Origin: Halochromatium roseum | GTDB lineage: Bacteria; Pseudomonadota; Gammaproteobacteria; Chromatiales; Chromatiaceae | Reading direction: 5' to 3' | Assembly (NCBI RefSeq): GCF_016653315.1 | Contig: NZ_NHSH01000080.1 | Coordinates: forward strand, 20,374 to 84,373 | Length of the DNA stretch: 64,000 nucleotides | Shown: piece by piece, positions 62,091 to 64,000 of the stretch | Position numbering within the stretch: the first letter of the stretch is position 1 | How the letters are laid out: each line of letters starts with the position of its first letter | Position numbers and translations under genes: made by a program | The notes under the pieces: generated by a model | Database searches by the model: none | Seen by the model: only the letters and a program-made list of their open reading frames with translations | What the model was told of the DNA's origin: nothing

Positions 62091-63479
62091 ATGGCTAACA
62101 CCTTAACAAAGATCATTGCAATCGATGACGACCCCACGGGGTCGCAGACGGTGCACGGCTGTCTGCTGCTGACGCGCTGGGATGTGGAGACGCTGATGGA
62201 AGGGCTGCGGGACGCATCGCCGCTCTTCTTTGTGCTGAGCAACACGCGCGGCATGGATGCCGAGTCGGCGGCGAGGATCACGCGGGAGATCTGCGTCAAT
62301 CTGCGCGCGGCCTTGACGCGTATGGATGAGAGCGGAGCGCCGATCCAACCGCTGCTGGTGAGTCGCTCGGACAGCACCCTGCGCGGCCATTATCCGGTCG
62401 AAACCGACGTGATCGCTGAAGCGCTCGGTCCTTTCGATGCGCACTTTCTGGTGCCCGCCTTCTTCGAGGGTGGGCGCGTGACCCGCGATGGCATCCATTA
62501 TCTGATCGTCGATGGCGAGCCGGTGCCAGTGCACGAGACCGAGTTCGCCCGTGACTCGGTGTTCGGCTTCAGCACCGCGTTCTTGCCCGACTATGTGCAG
62601 GAGAAGACCAGCGGCCGGATCAGCGCCGCCGAGGTCGAGCGGTTCTCGCTGGCTGATGTGCGCGGCGATCTGGCCGATCGCTTGCTGGGCCTGAGTGGCA
62701 ATCGCTGCTGCGTGGTGGACGCCGAGCAGCCGTCCGATCTGGACGGCTTCGCGCGGCAGTTGTTGGCCGCGGCGGGGCAGGGCAAGCGGTTTCTGTTCCG
62801 CAGCGCGGCCAGTCTATTGACTGCCCTCGCCGCCTTGCCGCCGCAGCCGGTGCCGGCGGCTGAGATGGCGACCTTTGTGCGCGGAGGGCGGCCGGGTGTG
62901 GTGCTGATGGGCTCGCATGTCGGCAAGTCGACGCGGCAGTTGCAGCACCTGCTGGCGGAGACCGATGCGGTGGGCTTGGAGATCGATCTCGATCGCCTTG
63001 ACGAGACCGAGAGGCCGGGCACGAAGGCGGCCGGGGGCGACCCATCTGCCACGACGGGTCCGACGCTGCCTCTGGTGGTCGACTTGATCGCATCCGTTGA
63101 GGCGGCGCTGCGGCAAGGCCGTGGCGCGGTGCTCTACACCAGCCGTGGCGAGCGGCAATTCGCGACCAAGGCGGAGCGCTTGGCCTTTGGTGATCGGGTC
63201 GCGGATCTGCTGGTCCAGATCGGTCAGCAATTGCCAGCCGACATCGGTTTTTTGATCAGCAAGGGCGGCATCACCTCCAACGATACGCTGAGCAAGGCCT
63301 TGGCATTGCGCACCGCGCGCGTGCTCGGCCAGGTGCATGCCGGCTGCTCGGTGGTGCGCTGTCCCGAGGATCACCCGCGTTTCCCGAATCTGCCGGTGGT
63401 GATCTTCCCAGGCAATGTGGGGGGCGATGAGACCTTGTCCGAGGTGTATCAGCGGTTGTCGTCTGCCGGCATGACATAA
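62091..63479 (+). CDS. Four-carbon acid sugar kinase family protein (DUF1537)
   Basis: A 462-residue kinase-like protein from the ATG at 62091. The N-terminal substrate domain has IIAIDDDPTGSQTVHGCLLL, the family start, and LVSRSDSTLRGHYPVETDVI (the STLRGH motif). The C-terminal nucleotide domain has SKGGITSNDTLSKALALRTA and VVIFPGNVGGDETLSEVYQR. Characterised relatives (OtnK, DtnK) phosphorylate L-threonate, D-erythronate or related acids. Residues ~315-335 (KAAGGDPSATTG) form a small linker insertion. It ends the IclR-linked operon. Confidence 0.88.
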   Translation: MANTLTKIIAIDDDPTGSQTVHGCLLLTRWDVETLMEGLRDASPLFFVLSNTRGMDAESAARITREICVNLRAALTRMDESGAPIQPLLVSRSDSTLRGHYPVETDVIAEALGPFDAHFLVPAFFEGGRVTRDGIHYLIVDGEPVPVHETEFARDSVFGFSTAFLPDYVQEKTSGRISAAEVERFSLADVRGDLADRLLGLSGNRCCVVDAEQPSDLDGFARQLLAAAGQGKRFLFRSAASLLTALAALPPQPVPAAEMATFVRGGRPGVVLMGSHVGKSTRQLQHLLAETDAVGLEIDLDRLDETERPGTKAAGGDPSATTGPTLPLVVDLIASVEAALRQGRGAVLYTSRGERQFATKAERLAFGDRVADLLVQIGQQLPADIGFLISKGGITSNDTLSKALALRTARVLGQVHAGCSVVRCPEDHPRFPNLPVVIFPGNVGGDETLSEVYQRLSSAGMT

Positions 63480-63530
63480 TGCCTGAGGTGTGTAGATCGT
63501 TGGTGCCAGCGTTTCTGGCTGAGGTAGAAC

Positions 63531-63743
63531 ATGCAGATCAAGCGTCAGTATATTGTCGATGAATCCAATCGCAGGGTTGCCGTGCAATTGGATATGGAGA
63601 CCTTCGCCAAGATTGAAGAGGCGCTAGAGGATGTTGGACTCATCCGTGCCATGGAGGAAGTCCATTTCAATCAGGATGATGATGAGACCCTAGATCTCGA
63701 GCAAGCCCAGTTGTTTTACCGTTCACAGGTTGCGAGGCAATGA
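63531..63743 (+). CDS. RelB-like antitoxin
   Basis: A 70-residue acidic protein with a GAGGT site. MQIKRQYIVDESNRRVAVQL then METFAKIEEALEDVGL resembles antitoxins paired with RelE/ParE toxins, with an N-terminal strand-helix segment and an acidic tail (FNQDDDETLDLEQAQ). Its stop overlaps the following toxin start by 4 bases (ATGA). Confidence 0.8.
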   Translation: MQIKRQYIVDESNRRVAVQLDMETFAKIEEALEDVGLIRAMEEVHFNQDDDETLDLEQAQLFYRSQVARQ

Positions 63744-63883
63744 AGGTCCGCTATCGCAAGCGGTTTCTAAAACCGCTCGCGAGACTGCCCGTCGAGATTC
63801 GGAGTCAAATTGAGGCCTTTGCCTTTGAGCAGCTTCCAAATGCCCAATCCATGGCAGAGCTGGGTTTCATAGAAGACTTGTGA
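63740..63883 (+). pseudogene. RelE-like toxin, truncated after 47 residues
   Basis: MKVRYRKRFLKPLARLPVEI, then FEQLPNAQSMAELGFIEDL and a stop. The match to RelE/HigB toxins holds to about residue 44, but relatives continue for ~40 residues with the catalytic strands, which are missing. The loss coincides with a change to AT-rich sequence at about 63880, so an insertion has probably cut the gene. Confidence 0.7.
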
Positions 63884-64000
63884 CTAAATAATATTTTTTT
63901 ATTTTTCAGTAACCTGACGAGCATTCTTTCAGTAAGCTTTTTCAAAACAACAGCTTAACCTTGAAAAGTTATAATTCGACCCTATTAATAATTGAATGGC
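63884..64000. other. AT-rich sequence beyond the truncated toxin gene
   Basis: The last ~117 bases are about two-thirds A/T, including tttttttatttttcag, in sharp contrast to the GC-rich window. No gene is visible in this short piece. It may be the end of an insertion element or other foreign DNA that starts at 63880. Confidence 0.55.

Noticed and set aside
1..64000. Search for tRNA, rRNA, riboswitches and phage or plasmid origins
   Set aside because: No cloverleaf-like genes, rRNA segments, recognisable riboswitch leaders, phage structural genes or replication origins were seen by eye.

Overview
The window is GC-rich, densely coded chromosomal DNA with strong G/C third-position bias. The block LptM-like lipoprotein - lysA - dapF - DUF484 - xerC (14.7-19.0 kb) is the arrangement known from pseudomonads and other gammaproteobacteria, and most other genes fit the same group. 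Class III ribonucleotide reductase, a tRNA CCA enzyme with an HD domain and a FixL/FixJ-like pair fit a facultatively or strictly anaerobic gammaproteobacterium. A Chromatiales-like purple sulfur bacterium is my best guess, by inference only: the window has no photosynthesis or sulfur-oxidation genes, no rRNA and no tRNA.

Layout. 0-7 kb: start of a probable phoH and miaB (minus), then divergently nrdD, a separate small glycyl-radical ORF, nrdG and a PAS-GGDEF cyclase. 7-13.3 kb: accessory DNA with an IS630-type transposase, an Rpn-like nuclease and a large secreted DUF4214/VCBS protein broken by an amber codon and a frameshift. 13.5-19.3 kb: L,D-transpeptidase, small membrane ORF, the lysA-dapF-xerC operon and a glutaredoxin. 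19.5-25 kb: fasciclin protein, sulfotransferase pair, Rcp-type two-component system, DUF2189. 25.5-39.1 kb: DUF349 protein, MBL hydrolase, RDD protein, FixL/FixJ-like pair, UMF1-type transporter, secreted phospholipase A2-like protein, DUF2939, cca, YdjM-like protein, DUF805. 39.2-48 kb: propionate/2-methylcitrate locus (prpE; GntR regulator, prpB, prpC, prpD) interrupted by an MBL hydrolase and a VapBC-like pair. 48-54.6 kb: pilin, agmatine deiminase, Uma2 remnant, glpD, glpK, HdeD-like protein. 54.7-58.1 kb: GDP-fucose synthesis (gmd, orphan antitoxin, fcl), a YgiQ fragment and a MazEF-like pair. 58.3-63.5 kb: an IclR regulator divergent from a transketolase/phosphoketolase-like TPP enzyme, DUF29 and a DUF1537 sugar-acid kinase. 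The right edge holds a RelBE-like pair whose toxin is cut short by AT-rich DNA.

Three things stand out. (1) The IclR / TPP-enzyme / DUF1537-kinase unit carries a near-palindromic operator and five 16-bp tandem repeats in its leader, and may be an undescribed sugar-acid or pentose-phosphate route. (2) NrdD lacks its C-terminal glycyl-radical segment, which sits on a separate downstream ORF. (3) Several conserved enzymes (LysA, XerC, GlpD, agmatine deiminase, PrpC) carry low-complexity insertions or extensions, and two families of short palindromic repeats are scattered between genes. Together these point to a genome prone to short repeat expansion. All calls were made by eye from sequence; no database search was run.
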